Under the pieces are notes generated by a model that searched no databases, had not been told where the DNA came from, and was given only the letters and a program-made list of their open reading frames with translations. The translations under genes were made by a program, and so were the position numbers. A stretch of 64,000 nucleotides of DNA from Breoghania sp. L-A4 (lineage in GTDB: Bacteria; Pseudomonadota; Alphaproteobacteria; Rhizobiales; Stappiaceae): the NCBI RefSeq assembly GCF_003432385.1, contig NZ_CP031841.1, forward strand, positions 62,001 through 126,000, in the 5' to 3' direction. This document shows positions 17,757 through 25,889 of the stretch, in pieces. The first letter of the stretch is position 1; each line of letters starts with the position of its first letter.

Positions 17757-18692
17757 TCAGGAGAACAGAACCGCCGACAATTTGCGCCGGCCGTACGCCG
17801 CGGCCGGATCCTTGAAGCCCCAAGCCTCGAAGAACTGCACAAGCTGCTTGCGCGCGCCGTCCTCGTTCCATTCGCGGTCGCGCACGATGATCTCCATGAG
17901 CTGGTCCACCGCGTCCGTTTTGTCGCCGCGAGCACTGAGCGCCACCGCGAGATCGAAACGCGCCTGATGGTCGTCCGGCTGGCTTGCGACGCGGGCCTGC
18001 AGTTCGGCCAGATCGCCCAGCTTGTCCGCCTGCTCGGCCAGCTCCAGCGCGGCCTTCGCCGCGGTGACGGCGGGATCATTGGCCTTCTCCGGCGCGATCG
18101 CCGCCAGCGTCTGCGTTGCGCGATCCAGATCGCCCGCGCCCACATAGCAGTGCGCAAGGCCCGCCATCGCGGCGGCGTTGTCGGGCTCGGCCTGCAGCAC
18201 CGCCACATAGGCTTGCGCGGCAACCGCCCAGTTTCCCTCGGCGCGGGCCGCCTCCGCCTGCTCCATCATCTGGTCCGCCTCGGAGGGGCCGACCGGACCG
18301 GCGATGCGTTCGATGAAGGCCTGCACCTGGCTTTCGGTCTGCGCGCCCATGAATCCGTCCAGCGGCCGGCCGTCCTTGAAGGCGACCACGGCGGGAATCG
18401 ACTGGACGCCCATCTGTCCAGGAATCTCCGGATGCTCGTCGATGTTCATCTTCACCAGCTTGACCGCGCCGCGCGCGTTGCGCACCGCCTTCTCGATCAC
18501 CGGGGTCAGTTGCTTGCACGGGCCGCACCACGGCGCCCAGAAGTCGATGAGCACCGGCTGGTTGCTGGATTCCTCGATCACGTCAGCCATGAAGGCTTGC
18601 GTCGTGGTGTCCTTGATGAGGCCGTCGTCGGCTTGCGTCTCGCCGCCGAACAGCGCGCCATTCGCGCCCAGGGTGTAGGTCGGCTCGTTCAT
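17757..18692 (-). CDS. ybbN: YbbN-type thioredoxin/TPR co-chaperone
   Basis: This 311-residue protein has a thioredoxin domain (about 25-135) with the CxxC site FWAPWCGPCKQL and the SIPAVVAFKDGRPLDGF segment. It is followed by tetratricopeptide-like helices to the C-terminus (WAVAAQAYVAVLQAEPDNAAAMAGLAHCY). E. coli CnoX/YbbN, with the same layout, is a chaperedoxin that protects substrates and hands them to GroEL. Unlike E. coli YbbN, this one keeps a full CGPC. The start at 18692 follows AAGGA; upstream in-frame ATGs lie in the next gene. Confidence 0.88.
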   Translation of the reverse strand: MNEPTYTLGANGALFGGETQADDGLIKDTTTQAFMADVIEESSNQPVLIDFWAPWCGPCKQLTPVIEKAVRNARGAVKLVKMNIDEHPEIPGQMGVQSIPAVVAFKDGRPLDGFMGAQTESQVQAFIERIAGPVGPSEADQMMEQAEAARAEGNWAVAAQAYVAVLQAEPDNAAAMAGLAHCYVGAGDLDRATQTLAAIAPEKANDPAVTAAKAALELAEQADKLGDLAELQARVASQPDDHQARFDLAVALSARGDKTDAVDQLMEIIVRDREWNEDGARKQLVQFFEAWGFKDPAAAYGRRKLSAVLFS

Positions 18693-18771
18693 TCGAAGGT
18701 CCTTTCGGTCGTCTCGGCCAGCCGGCCACGAAGCGCGCCCGCGTCCGTCATGTGGGAAACCCGCGCAGGAT

Positions 18772-19296
18772 TTACAAATCCGCGTCCACGGCCGCCTCGG
18801 TGACCGCCACGATCCGCGGCTCGTGTCCGCAGGACCGGGCGAAGCGCAACAGGTCATCGCGGGCAATACTCGTCGTCGCGTCGTTGGACAGCGGATGGTA
18901 GTTGAGCACCTCGTGCGCCATCATGGCGGCATCGAAGATTGCTGTCACCTGCTGCCCGGTGTCGTTGATCAGCGCGAAGGGAGTCACCGAGCCGGGTTTC
19001 ACGCCGAGCACCTCCATCAGAAGCTCCGGCTTGCCGAAGGTGACGCGGCCGTGCGCGCCGATCTTCTCGTGAATGGTCTTCAGGTCGACACGCGCGTCGT
19101 TCAGCGTCACGACCAGAAACAGCCCGCCCTTCTTGTCCTTGAGGAACAGGTTCTTGGTGTGCCCGCCGGGCAGATCCCGCTCCAGGCCCGAGCTTTCCTC
19201 CACCGTGAACACGGGAGGATGCTCGAGCGTGCTGGTGGCAATCCCGAGCGCGTCGAAGCGCTGCATGAGGTCGTTGCGACTGGCGGGCATGGGCAC
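18772..19296 (-). CDS. ProX/YbaK-type Ala-tRNA(Pro) deacylase
   Basis: This 174-residue protein is a free-standing INS/YbaK editing domain, which hydrolyses mischarged aminoacyl-tRNA(Pro). Motifs include LEHPPVFTVEES, GGHTKNLFLKDKKGGLFLVV (the family lysine), GVKPGSVTPFALIND and LNYHPLSNDATTSIARDDL. The PrdX/ProXp subgroup clears Ala-tRNA(Pro), and many alphaproteobacterial prolyl-tRNA synthetases lack their own editing domain. It is separated by 79 bp from the ybbN-type start. Confidence 0.88.
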   Translation of the reverse strand: MPMPASRNDLMQRFDALGIATSTLEHPPVFTVEESSGLERDLPGGHTKNLFLKDKKGGLFLVVTLNDARVDLKTIHEKIGAHGRVTFGKPELLMEVLGVKPGSVTPFALINDTGQQVTAIFDAAMMAHEVLNYHPLSNDATTSIARDDLLRFARSCGHEPRIVAVTEAAVDADL

Positions 19297-19511
19297 TCCT
19301 TGGGGCGTTCCTCGGGTCGGCTGCGTGCGTCATCGCGGTGGTTGTAACGCGGGCTCCAGCCGTGCCGCAAGGCAATTGCGGACGGCGCGGGAGGCGGAAT
19401 TCACCAGCTTTCCACCGATCGGATTTTCCTTGAAATCTGATGTTGCAATCACAAACGCGTTGGTTCATATAGTGCCCACCTCGCCGGCGACCTCCGCCGG
19501 CAAAAAATCAA

Positions 19512-19586
19512 GCGGGCGTAGCTCAGGGGTAGAGCACAACCTTGCCAAGGTTGGGGTCGGGCGTTCGAATCGCCTCGCCCGCTCCA
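19512..19586 (+). tRNA. tRNA-Gly (anticodon GCC)
   Basis: The sequence folds as a cloverleaf: acceptor GCGGGCG/CGCCCGC, D arm GCTC...GAGC, anticodon stem CAACC/GGTTG with loop TTGCCAA (anticodon GCC), T arm GGGCG-TTCGAAT-CGCCT, and an encoded TCCA 3' end. A strong terminator follows 28 bp downstream. Confidence 0.95.
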
Positions 19587-19613
19587 TTTCTCCCAGAAAT
19601 GGTCTGTTAAAAG

Positions 19614-19636
19614 AACCGCCGGAAACGGCGGTTTTT
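19614..19636 (+). terminator. Rho-independent terminator of tRNA-Gly
   Basis: AACCGCCG and CGGCGGTT form an 8-bp stem around a GAAA tetraloop, followed by a run of T. It is 28 bp past the tRNA-Gly end. Confidence 0.85.
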
Positions 19637-19711
19637 TGCGTTTCGGATCGCCGTTTCGTGGAGCCACCTTGCGGCAGCCTCCGGAGAGGCGCCCCACCAT
19701 CATCGCGCATG

Positions 19712-19738
19712 AAAAAGCCCGGGCGCGAACGCCCGGGC
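19712..19738 (-). terminator. Rho-independent terminator of the RND efflux operon
   Basis: On the minus strand a perfect 9-bp GC stem (arms GCCCGGGCG and CGCCCGGGC) with a 4-base loop is followed by TTTTT. It lies 26 bp past the stop of the RND pump gene. Confidence 0.85.
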
Positions 19739-19763
19739 CTGTCTCGTCTCCAAATTGCCGCGC

Positions 19764-22700
19764 TTAGGCCTTGTGCGGCGCGGCGGCCGGCATCTCTTCG
19801 GGCTCATGTGCCTTATCCGCATGACCGATGTACATGTAGAACATCGGCACCACGAAGAGCGTGAACAGCGTGCCGATGGAAAGACCCGAGCAGATCACCA
19901 GGCCGATGGAATAGCGGGCTGCCGCGCCCGCGCCTTCCGACAACACCAGCGGCACCACGCCGAGCACCATGGCCGCCGTGGTCATCAGGATCGGCCGCAG
20001 GCGCTCGCGGGCCGCTTCCACGATGGCCTCGGATTTCGTCATGCCGTGCAGCTCACGCTGGGCATTGGCGAATTCCACCATCAGGATCCCGTGCTTGGTG
20101 ATCAGCCCGACCAGCGTGATCAGCCCCACCTGGGTGTAGATGTTCAGCGTGCCCAGGCCGAGATTGAGCGGCACGATGGCGCCGAAAATCGACAGCGGCA
20201 CCGACATCATGATGATGAAGGGATCGCGGAAGCTCTCGAACTGTGCGGCCAGCACCAGATAGATCACCACGATGGCCAGCACGAAGGCGATCAGGATCGA
20301 ATTTCCCTGCTGCACCTCCAGCCGCGACTGACCGGCGTAATCCTCGAAGAAGCCGGCCGGCATTTCGGCACGGGCAATCTCCTGCAGGGTCGACAGGCCC
20401 TCGCCCGTGGTCACCGTGGGCAGCGGCAGCGCCGACAGCGTCGACGAGTTGAGCTGGTTGAACTGCTCGACGGCGGCCGCGGTCGCGTCTCTCTTTACGG
20501 TCACCACCGAGGACAGCGGCACCATGTCGCCGCCGGCCGAACGCACGTAGAACTGGCCCAGCTGCTCGGGATTCAGGCGATAGTCGGCGCTGACCTGCGG
20601 AATGATGTCGTAGGCCCGTCCCTCGCGGTCGAACTTCGACACCGAGGCGTTGCCCACGAGAATATTCAGCGTCTGGCCTATGGTGGCGATGGGCACGCCC
20701 AGCGCCGCGGCGCGTTCGCGATCGATCAGCACGGTCGCCCGTGGCTTTTCGAACGACATGGAATTCTGCACCACGATGAACTTGCCCGACGCCATCGCCT
20801 TCTGGCGCACGGTTTCCGCTACCTCATAGACCTGCTCCGCCGGACCGGTGGTCTGCAGCACAAGCTGGATCGGCAGGCCGCCGCCCGATCCGGGAAGCGA
20901 GGGCGGTGCGAAAACGAAGGCCTCGACGCCGGTGGACTGAGAGATTCGCGGCTGGATCATCGCCTTGATCTCGGCCTGCGACTGCTCGCGCTCGCCCCAG
21001 GGTTTCAACGCCCAGATGGCGAAGGCGGAATTCGTTCCCCCAGTCCCCACGAGCTGGAAGCGCGCTTCCACGCCAGGCACGTCGTCGGTCAGTTCGTAGA
21101 ACTGGTTGGTGTAGAGCTGCGTGTAGTTGGACGTCGCATATTGCGGCGCGGTCACCATGGCGAACAGCGCGCCCTGGTCCTCGTCGGGCGCCAGTTCGCT
21201 CTTGGTGTTCATGAACAGGAACCCCGAGGTCGCGAGCAGCGACACCACGATCAGCAGCGTCACCGGCTTGTAGTCCAGCGACGACGACAACCGGCGGCCA
21301 TACCAGCCGGCAAGCCAGGTGAACACCCTGTCGACGATGGTCTGAAACCGGCTGCCATGCGCCGACAACAAGCGCGCCGACATCATCGGCGACAGGGTCA
21401 CCGCCACGAAGCCGGATATGAACACCGCGCCGGCCAGCGTGAAGGCAAATTCGCGAAACAGCGCGCCGGTCACCCCTTGCGTGAAGCCGATGGGCGCATA
21501 GACCGCGCCCAGGGTGATGGTCATCGCGACGACGGGCCCGAAAATCTCCTTCATGCCGACGATCGCGGCGTCCAGCGGTTTCAACCCGTCCTCCAGATGC
21601 CGGTGGATGTTCTCCACCACCACGATGGCGTCATCCACCACCAACCCGATGGCCAGCACCATGGCCAGAAGCGTCAGGGTGTTGAGCGAGTAATCCAGGC
21701 TCCACAGGAAGAAGCAGACGCCGACAAGCGACAGCGGAATTGTCACCAGGGGGATCAGCACCGCCCGGAACGAGCCCAGGAACAGCAGGATCACCAGAAT
21801 GACGATGATCACCGCCTCGCCGATGGTCTTGAACACCTCCTCGATCGAGGCCGAGATGAATTTGGTCGAATCGTAAACGACCGTCATCTCCATGCCGTCT
21901 GGCAGGCTTTCGACCAGCCGCGGAAGCACCGCGCGCACGCCCGCCGCCGTATCCAGCGGATTGGCCGAGGGCGTCGGCATGATCCCGAGGAACACGCCCT
22001 GCTTGCCGTTGAACGACACGCGCACATCGGTGCTCTCGGAGCCCAATTCCACGGTACCGACATCACGCAGCCGCACGACTTCGTCGCCGTTCGATCGCAC
22101 CGGCAGCGCACCGAAGGCCTCCGGCGTCTGCAGCGTCGTCTTGGTCTCGATCGTATAGGCGACATATTCGTTCTCGGTCTTGCCGGGCGCCGAGAGGAAA
22201 TTGGCCTGCTGGATAGCGGCGAGAACTTCCGCCGCCGTCACGCCACGCGACGCCAGGCGAACCGGATCGATCCAGATGCGCATGGCGAACGTCTGATTAC
22301 CGAGAATTTCGGCATTGGCCACGCCATCAACAATGGACAGTTGCGGCTGGATCACGCGGGACACGAATTCCGTGATCTGCTGCGGCGACATGCGCTCTGA
22401 CAGCACCGACAGATACATGATGGCAAACGACCGGCCGGTGCCCTTCTGGATCACCGGATCCTCGGCCTCGCTCGGCAACTGCCCGCGCACCTGCTGCACC
22501 TTAGCGATGACCTCGGTCAGCGCCTTGTCCGGATTGGAGTTCAGCCGCATGTTGACCGAGACGGTCGACAGGCCCAGCGAGCTCTTCGACGTCACATAGT
22601 CCACACCTTCCGCCGCCGCCACCGCCTTGGCGATCGGCGTCGTGATGAAGCCCTGCACCAGATCGGCGCCGGCGCCGGGGAAAATCGTGGAAACGGTGAT

Positions 22701-22832
22701 CACCGTCTCGTCGATCTTCGGATACTGACGCACCGACATGTTGAGAACGCCCTGCGCGCCAAGCAGCAGAATCAGCAGGCTGACAACAATGGACAGCACG
22801 GGGCGCCGGATGAAGATCTCTGAAAAATTCAC
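19764..22832 (-). CDS. RND efflux transporter permease (HAE1/AcrB family)
   Basis: This 1022-residue inner-membrane proton-driven exporter has twelve predicted helices in two homologous halves. Visible landmarks are FIRRPVLSIVVSLLILLLG (TM1), the pore-domain segment FPGAGADLVQGFITTPI, the TM4 proton-relay pair in GLVVDDAIVVVENIHRH, and the second-half LITKHGILMVEFAN. It is the type that exports hydrophobic drugs or solvents with a periplasmic adaptor and an outer-membrane channel. The adaptor gene is immediately upstream (2-bp gap); no TolC-type gene is present, so a channel from elsewhere is presumably shared. Confidence 0.92.
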   Translation of the reverse strand: MNFSEIFIRRPVLSIVVSLLILLLGAQGVLNMSVRQYPKIDETVITVSTIFPGAGADLVQGFITTPIAKAVAAAEGVDYVTSKSSLGLSTVSVNMRLNSNPDKALTEVIAKVQQVRGQLPSEAEDPVIQKGTGRSFAIMYLSVLSERMSPQQITEFVSRVIQPQLSIVDGVANAEILGNQTFAMRIWIDPVRLASRGVTAAEVLAAIQQANFLSAPGKTENEYVAYTIETKTTLQTPEAFGALPVRSNGDEVVRLRDVGTVELGSESTDVRVSFNGKQGVFLGIMPTPSANPLDTAAGVRAVLPRLVESLPDGMEMTVVYDSTKFISASIEEVFKTIGEAVIIVILVILLFLGSFRAVLIPLVTIPLSLVGVCFFLWSLDYSLNTLTLLAMVLAIGLVVDDAIVVVENIHRHLEDGLKPLDAAIVGMKEIFGPVVAMTITLGAVYAPIGFTQGVTGALFREFAFTLAGAVFISGFVAVTLSPMMSARLLSAHGSRFQTIVDRVFTWLAGWYGRRLSSSLDYKPVTLLIVVSLLATSGFLFMNTKSELAPDEDQGALFAMVTAPQYATSNYTQLYTNQFYELTDDVPGVEARFQLVGTGGTNSAFAIWALKPWGEREQSQAEIKAMIQPRISQSTGVEAFVFAPPSLPGSGGGLPIQLVLQTTGPAEQVYEVAETVRQKAMASGKFIVVQNSMSFEKPRATVLIDRERAAALGVPIATIGQTLNILVGNASVSKFDREGRAYDIIPQVSADYRLNPEQLGQFYVRSAGGDMVPLSSVVTVKRDATAAAVEQFNQLNSSTLSALPLPTVTTGEGLSTLQEIARAEMPAGFFEDYAGQSRLEVQQGNSILIAFVLAIVVIYLVLAAQFESFRDPFIIMMSVPLSIFGAIVPLNLGLGTLNIYTQVGLITLVGLITKHGILMVEFANAQRELHGMTKSEAIVEAARERLRPILMTTAAMVLGVVPLVLSEGAGAAARYSIGLVICSGLSIGTLFTLFVVPMFYMYIGHADKAHEPEEMPAAAPHKA

Positions 22833-22834
22833 GG

Positions 22835-24022
22835 CTATGCTCCCGGCTTGGCCGCCGCCGCGGCGGGATCGATGGTGTTGTCGATCTTCACCGGACTGCC
22901 GGCCGAGAGCCGGTTCTGACCCGCGCTGACAACCTGTTCACCGGCTTTCAGGCCCTCGGTGATCTCGATACGGCCCTCATTGCTGCGGCCGACCTTGACG
23001 AAGATCTGGCGCAGAATGAGCTTGTTCGCATCGTCCGCTGCTTTCTCGCTCCCGGTGTCCGCATCGCCGGTTCCGGCGGCTTCGGCGGGTTTCGCGGCGT
23101 CGGCCGCCGGTTTGGCCTCGTCCGCCACAAAGACGTATGTACCGTAGAGGCTTTGCACGACCGCGGTTTGCGGCAGCGCTATGATGCCCTCTTCCTCCGG
23201 CAACTCGACACGCACGAAGGCGAATTGTCCCGGCCGCAGGGCGCCGTCGGTATTCTCGAACTCCGCCTGCACGGCCACGAGCCGCGAGGACGGATCGATC
23301 TTCGGGTCGATACCCGTGATCTTGCCGCGATAGGCCATGTCCGCTTCCGTCACGCCGACCGCCAGGGGCTGGCCGATCTTCAGCTGCGCGAAAAGCTGCT
23401 CGTTCACGGAAAAGTCGACCTTCATGGTCTTGAGATCCTGGAGCGTCGCGATCACGGATCCAACCGGAAGATATTCGCCGGCATCGATGCGCGGGATGCC
23501 GATTGTGCCGGAAAACGGCGCGACGATCTTCTTCTGGTTGATTTGCGCCTGCACGCGTTCCATCTGCGAGCGCGAGGCATCCAGCGCCGCCTTGGCGTTG
23601 TCGAGCGAGGACGTGGAGCTGAAACCGCGATCCGACAATTGTGTCGACCGCTTGAGCGCGCCTTCATCGCGGCTGACATTGGCCTTGGCGGCAATCAGAT
23701 CAGCCTGCTCGACTTCATCGTCGAGCTGAACGAGCAGATCGCCCTTCTCCACGTTCTGATTGGACTTGAAGGTGATGGCGGTAACCACGCCTGCGGCCCG
23801 CGAGGCGACATCGACGCCCTGGCGCGCGACGATCGTGCCGATCGCTTCGATGCCGGGTTTCCAGACCTCCGGCTTCACCGTGATCGTGGAGATATTGACA
23901 ACCGGGGCCTGACGGTTCGCGAAGAACTGCCCGATCATCTTGTCACGGAACAGATTGAAGCCGACGAGACCGCCGGAAACGAGAGCAATCAGGATGATTG
24001 CAATGATGAAACGCTTGATCAT
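22835..24022 (-). CDS. RND efflux periplasmic adaptor (membrane fusion protein)
   Basis: This 395-residue adaptor has an N-terminal membrane anchor (FIIAIILIALVSGGLVGFNL). A split lipoyl domain follows (RAAGVVTAITFKSNQNVEKGDLLVQLDDE and KKIVAPFSGTIGIPRIDAGEYL), with a coiled-coil hairpin between its halves and a beta-barrel. A low-complexity Ala/Asp/Lys insertion (AKPAADAAKPAEAAGTGDAD) sits near the C-terminal domain. It bridges the RND pump to an outer-membrane channel. It is the first gene of the two-gene operon and faces a divergent TetR gene. Confidence 0.9.
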   Translation of the reverse strand: MIKRFIIAIILIALVSGGLVGFNLFRDKMIGQFFANRQAPVVNISTITVKPEVWKPGIEAIGTIVARQGVDVASRAAGVVTAITFKSNQNVEKGDLLVQLDDEVEQADLIAAKANVSRDEGALKRSTQLSDRGFSSTSSLDNAKAALDASRSQMERVQAQINQKKIVAPFSGTIGIPRIDAGEYLPVGSVIATLQDLKTMKVDFSVNEQLFAQLKIGQPLAVGVTEADMAYRGKITGIDPKIDPSSRLVAVQAEFENTDGALRPGQFAFVRVELPEEEGIIALPQTAVVQSLYGTYVFVADEAKPAADAAKPAEAAGTGDADTGSEKAADDANKLILRQIFVKVGRSNEGRIEITEGLKAGEQVVSAGQNRLSAGSPVKIDNTIDPAAAAAKPGA

Positions 24023-24458
24023 GAACCCTCCGGCCTGTCGGCCGGCCTATGTCAGACAACGACAAATGCCACAGCGTGCGGGGAGCCCGCTCCGGCTTTT
24101 AAGCCTCGAATACCTCAAGGATGTTAAGAGAAACCGACTTCAACGCACAAAATTGGCCGGAGACTGACGCTGCGGTACTTTCCACGCATTGCATACCGGC
24201 CACAGGAAACCGCGAGGCCGTCCCGCCGGCAGAACATTTGCGTTCACACGCAGCGGACCGCCCACGGGTCATTGAGATACAGCCGATGCGTCTCCCGGCT
24301 CAATCCCGCCACGACACGCCCGCTCCGGTCCGGGAGGAAGGCTGGACCGATTTCGCAACTGCAAGCTTGATTACTTTACCGTCCAGACGGTAAAGTCAAG
24401 CCGAAGAATGACCCGCGCGCATGCGGCCTGAGCCATACGGCAAGGATCCCCGGCCACC
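24023..24458. other. Divergent control region between efflux operon and tetR
   Basis: This 436-bp region separates the adaptor and TetR genes. No gene is supported. Its main feature is the long palindrome at 24373-24396, 63 bp before the TetR start and about 350 bp before the adaptor start. The rest presumably contains both promoters. Confidence 0.45.
24373..24396. promoter_or_regulatory. Perfect palindrome, probable TetR operator
   Basis: The site has two 11-bp arms, ACTTTACCGTC and GACGGTAAAGT, separated by CA, with no mismatch. Sites of this length and symmetry between a tetR gene and a divergent efflux operon are typically the autoregulated operator. The core resembles the TTACCGT...ACGGTAA style of motif seen with several efflux TetR proteins. 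Function is inferred from position. Confidence 0.75.
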
Positions 24459-25046
24459 GTGACCGAAACAACAATCAAGGCGAGCGAACCGAAGAAGCGC
24501 TCCAACGCGCGCGAACGCATCATCGACGCGGCGATTTCCGTCGCCCAGAGCGAATGCGGCGGCAAGATATCGCTCGACGCCGTCGCAGAAAGCGCGGGGG
24601 TGTCGAAAGGCGGCCTGCTCTATCACTTCGCCTCCAAGTCCGCATTGCTGCAGGCGATGATCGCGCGCCACGTGGATACGCTCGACGAGGCGATCGAGGC
24701 GGCGCACGCGCAGACGTCCCGCGACAAACGCCCCAACGCCATGATGAGGGCCTATCTGCTGGCGTTTCGCGTCAAACTGTGTAGCGGAAAGAAGCCGGCA
24801 CAAGGGTTTCTCACGGCTATCGCCGAGGAGCCGGCCCTGCTCGACCCGGTCCGCGCGCATCACGCGCGCCTGATCGCGGAAATTGAGACAAAAAGCGACG
24901 ATCCCGAACTGGCAATCATGGCGTTTCTGGCCGTGGAGGGCATCTGGAATCTGCGGCTGTTCGAGACCAGTCCGTTCAATGAGACGCAGCTGACCAGCCA
25001 CTTCGATAGTCTCATCGACCTGCTGGCCGATCCCCCGCGCCACTGA
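24459..25046 (+). CDS. TetR-family regulator, probable repressor of the RND efflux operon
   Basis: This 195-residue protein starts at a GTG with AAGGA upstream. The N-terminal helix-turn-helix is ARERIIDAAISVAQSECGGK ... SLDAVAESAGVSKGGLLYHF ... KSALLQAMI (about 17-65). The C-terminal ligand domain matches the TetR_C group with LAIMAFLAVEGIWNLRLFE. It is divergent from the adaptor-pump operon and lies next to a perfect palindrome, the usual arrangement of a local repressor that responds to pump substrates. Confidence 0.88.
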   Translation: MTETTIKASEPKKRSNARERIIDAAISVAQSECGGKISLDAVAESAGVSKGGLLYHFASKSALLQAMIARHVDTLDEAIEAAHAQTSRDKRPNAMMRAYLLAFRVKLCSGKKPAQGFLTAIAEEPALLDPVRAHHARLIAEIETKSDDPELAIMAFLAVEGIWNLRLFETSPFNETQLTSHFDSLIDLLADPPRH

Positions 25047-25052
25047 ACTTTC

Positions 25053-25727
25053 TCAAGCGGGATAATCGCGGGTGCCGAAGATCGCGCTGCCGACGCGCAC
25101 GTGGGTCGCGCCGAAGGCAACCGCGGTGTCGAAATCCCCCGACATGCCCATCGACAGGCCGGCAAGCCCGTTTCGCTCGGCGATCTTACGCAGCAGCGCG
25201 AAATGCAGCCCCGGGTTCTCGTCCGCCGGCGGAATGCACATCAGACCCTCTATCGCCAGACCGAGTTCGTCGCGGCAGCATTTGACGAACGCATCGGCGT
25301 CTTCCGGCAGCACGCCCGCCTTCTGCGGCTCGCCGCCGGTGTTGACCTGGATGAAAAGCGTCGGCGTCCGGCCCTGCGCCTCCATCTCCGCCTTGATGGC
25401 CCTGGCGATCTTGTCGCGGTCGATCGTGTGGATCACGTCGAACAGCGCCACCGCATCTTTTGCCTTGTTGGACTGCAGCGGCCCGATGAGATGCAGCTCG
25501 ATGTCCTCGTGACGCTCCTTCAGCGCCGGCCACTTGGACTGCGCCTCCTGGACGCGATTCTCGCCGAACACCCGCTGCCCCGCCGCGATCACCGGTTCAA
25601 TATGCTCGATGTCGAATGTTTTGGAGACGGCAACGAGCGTCACCGAACCCGCGGGCCGGCCGGCGTCGCGTTCCGCCTCGAGGATCCTGGTTTTCACCTC
25701 TTGGAGGCGGCTAGCGGCGTCACTCAT
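25053..25727 (-). CDS. yggS: YggS-family PLP homeostasis protein
   Basis: This 224-residue alanine-racemase-fold protein binds pyridoxal phosphate and helps maintain B6 balance (YggS/PROSC). The PLP lysine lies in SVTLVAVSKTF (about residue 35). Other landmarks are GENRVQEAQSKW, HLIGPLQSNKAKDAV, LFIQVNTGGEPQKAG, GLMCIPP and LSMGMSGDFDTAVAFGATHVRVGSAIFG. The start at 25727 (MSDAASRLQE) fits the family; the open frame runs further upstream through leuS antisense. Its 3' end lies 6 bp from the convergent TetR gene. Confidence 0.92.
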   Translation of the reverse strand: MSDAASRLQEVKTRILEAERDAGRPAGSVTLVAVSKTFDIEHIEPVIAAGQRVFGENRVQEAQSKWPALKERHEDIELHLIGPLQSNKAKDAVALFDVIHTIDRDKIARAIKAEMEAQGRTPTLFIQVNTGGEPQKAGVLPEDADAFVKCCRDELGLAIEGLMCIPPADENPGLHFALLRKIAERNGLAGLSMGMSGDFDTAVAFGATHVRVGSAIFGTRDYPA

Positions 25728-25889
25728 CGGCGGGATCTTTCGCAACTTCACAAAGTTCCTGCCGACATGCGCCGGCTTGAACGCAATTTCAACCCCTTGC
25801 ATGGTCTGTTTCGGTTGACCCGGGGGGTTATTTCTGGTGACTGTCCGCCAGTGATTTCCTCCCAAGACATAGAGAAAACGGCGACATAG

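Noticed and set aside
19755-22400. An 881-codon open frame antisense to the RND pump
   Set aside because: The product is His/Arg/Gln-rich without domains, and the minus strand encodes a full AcrB-type pump.
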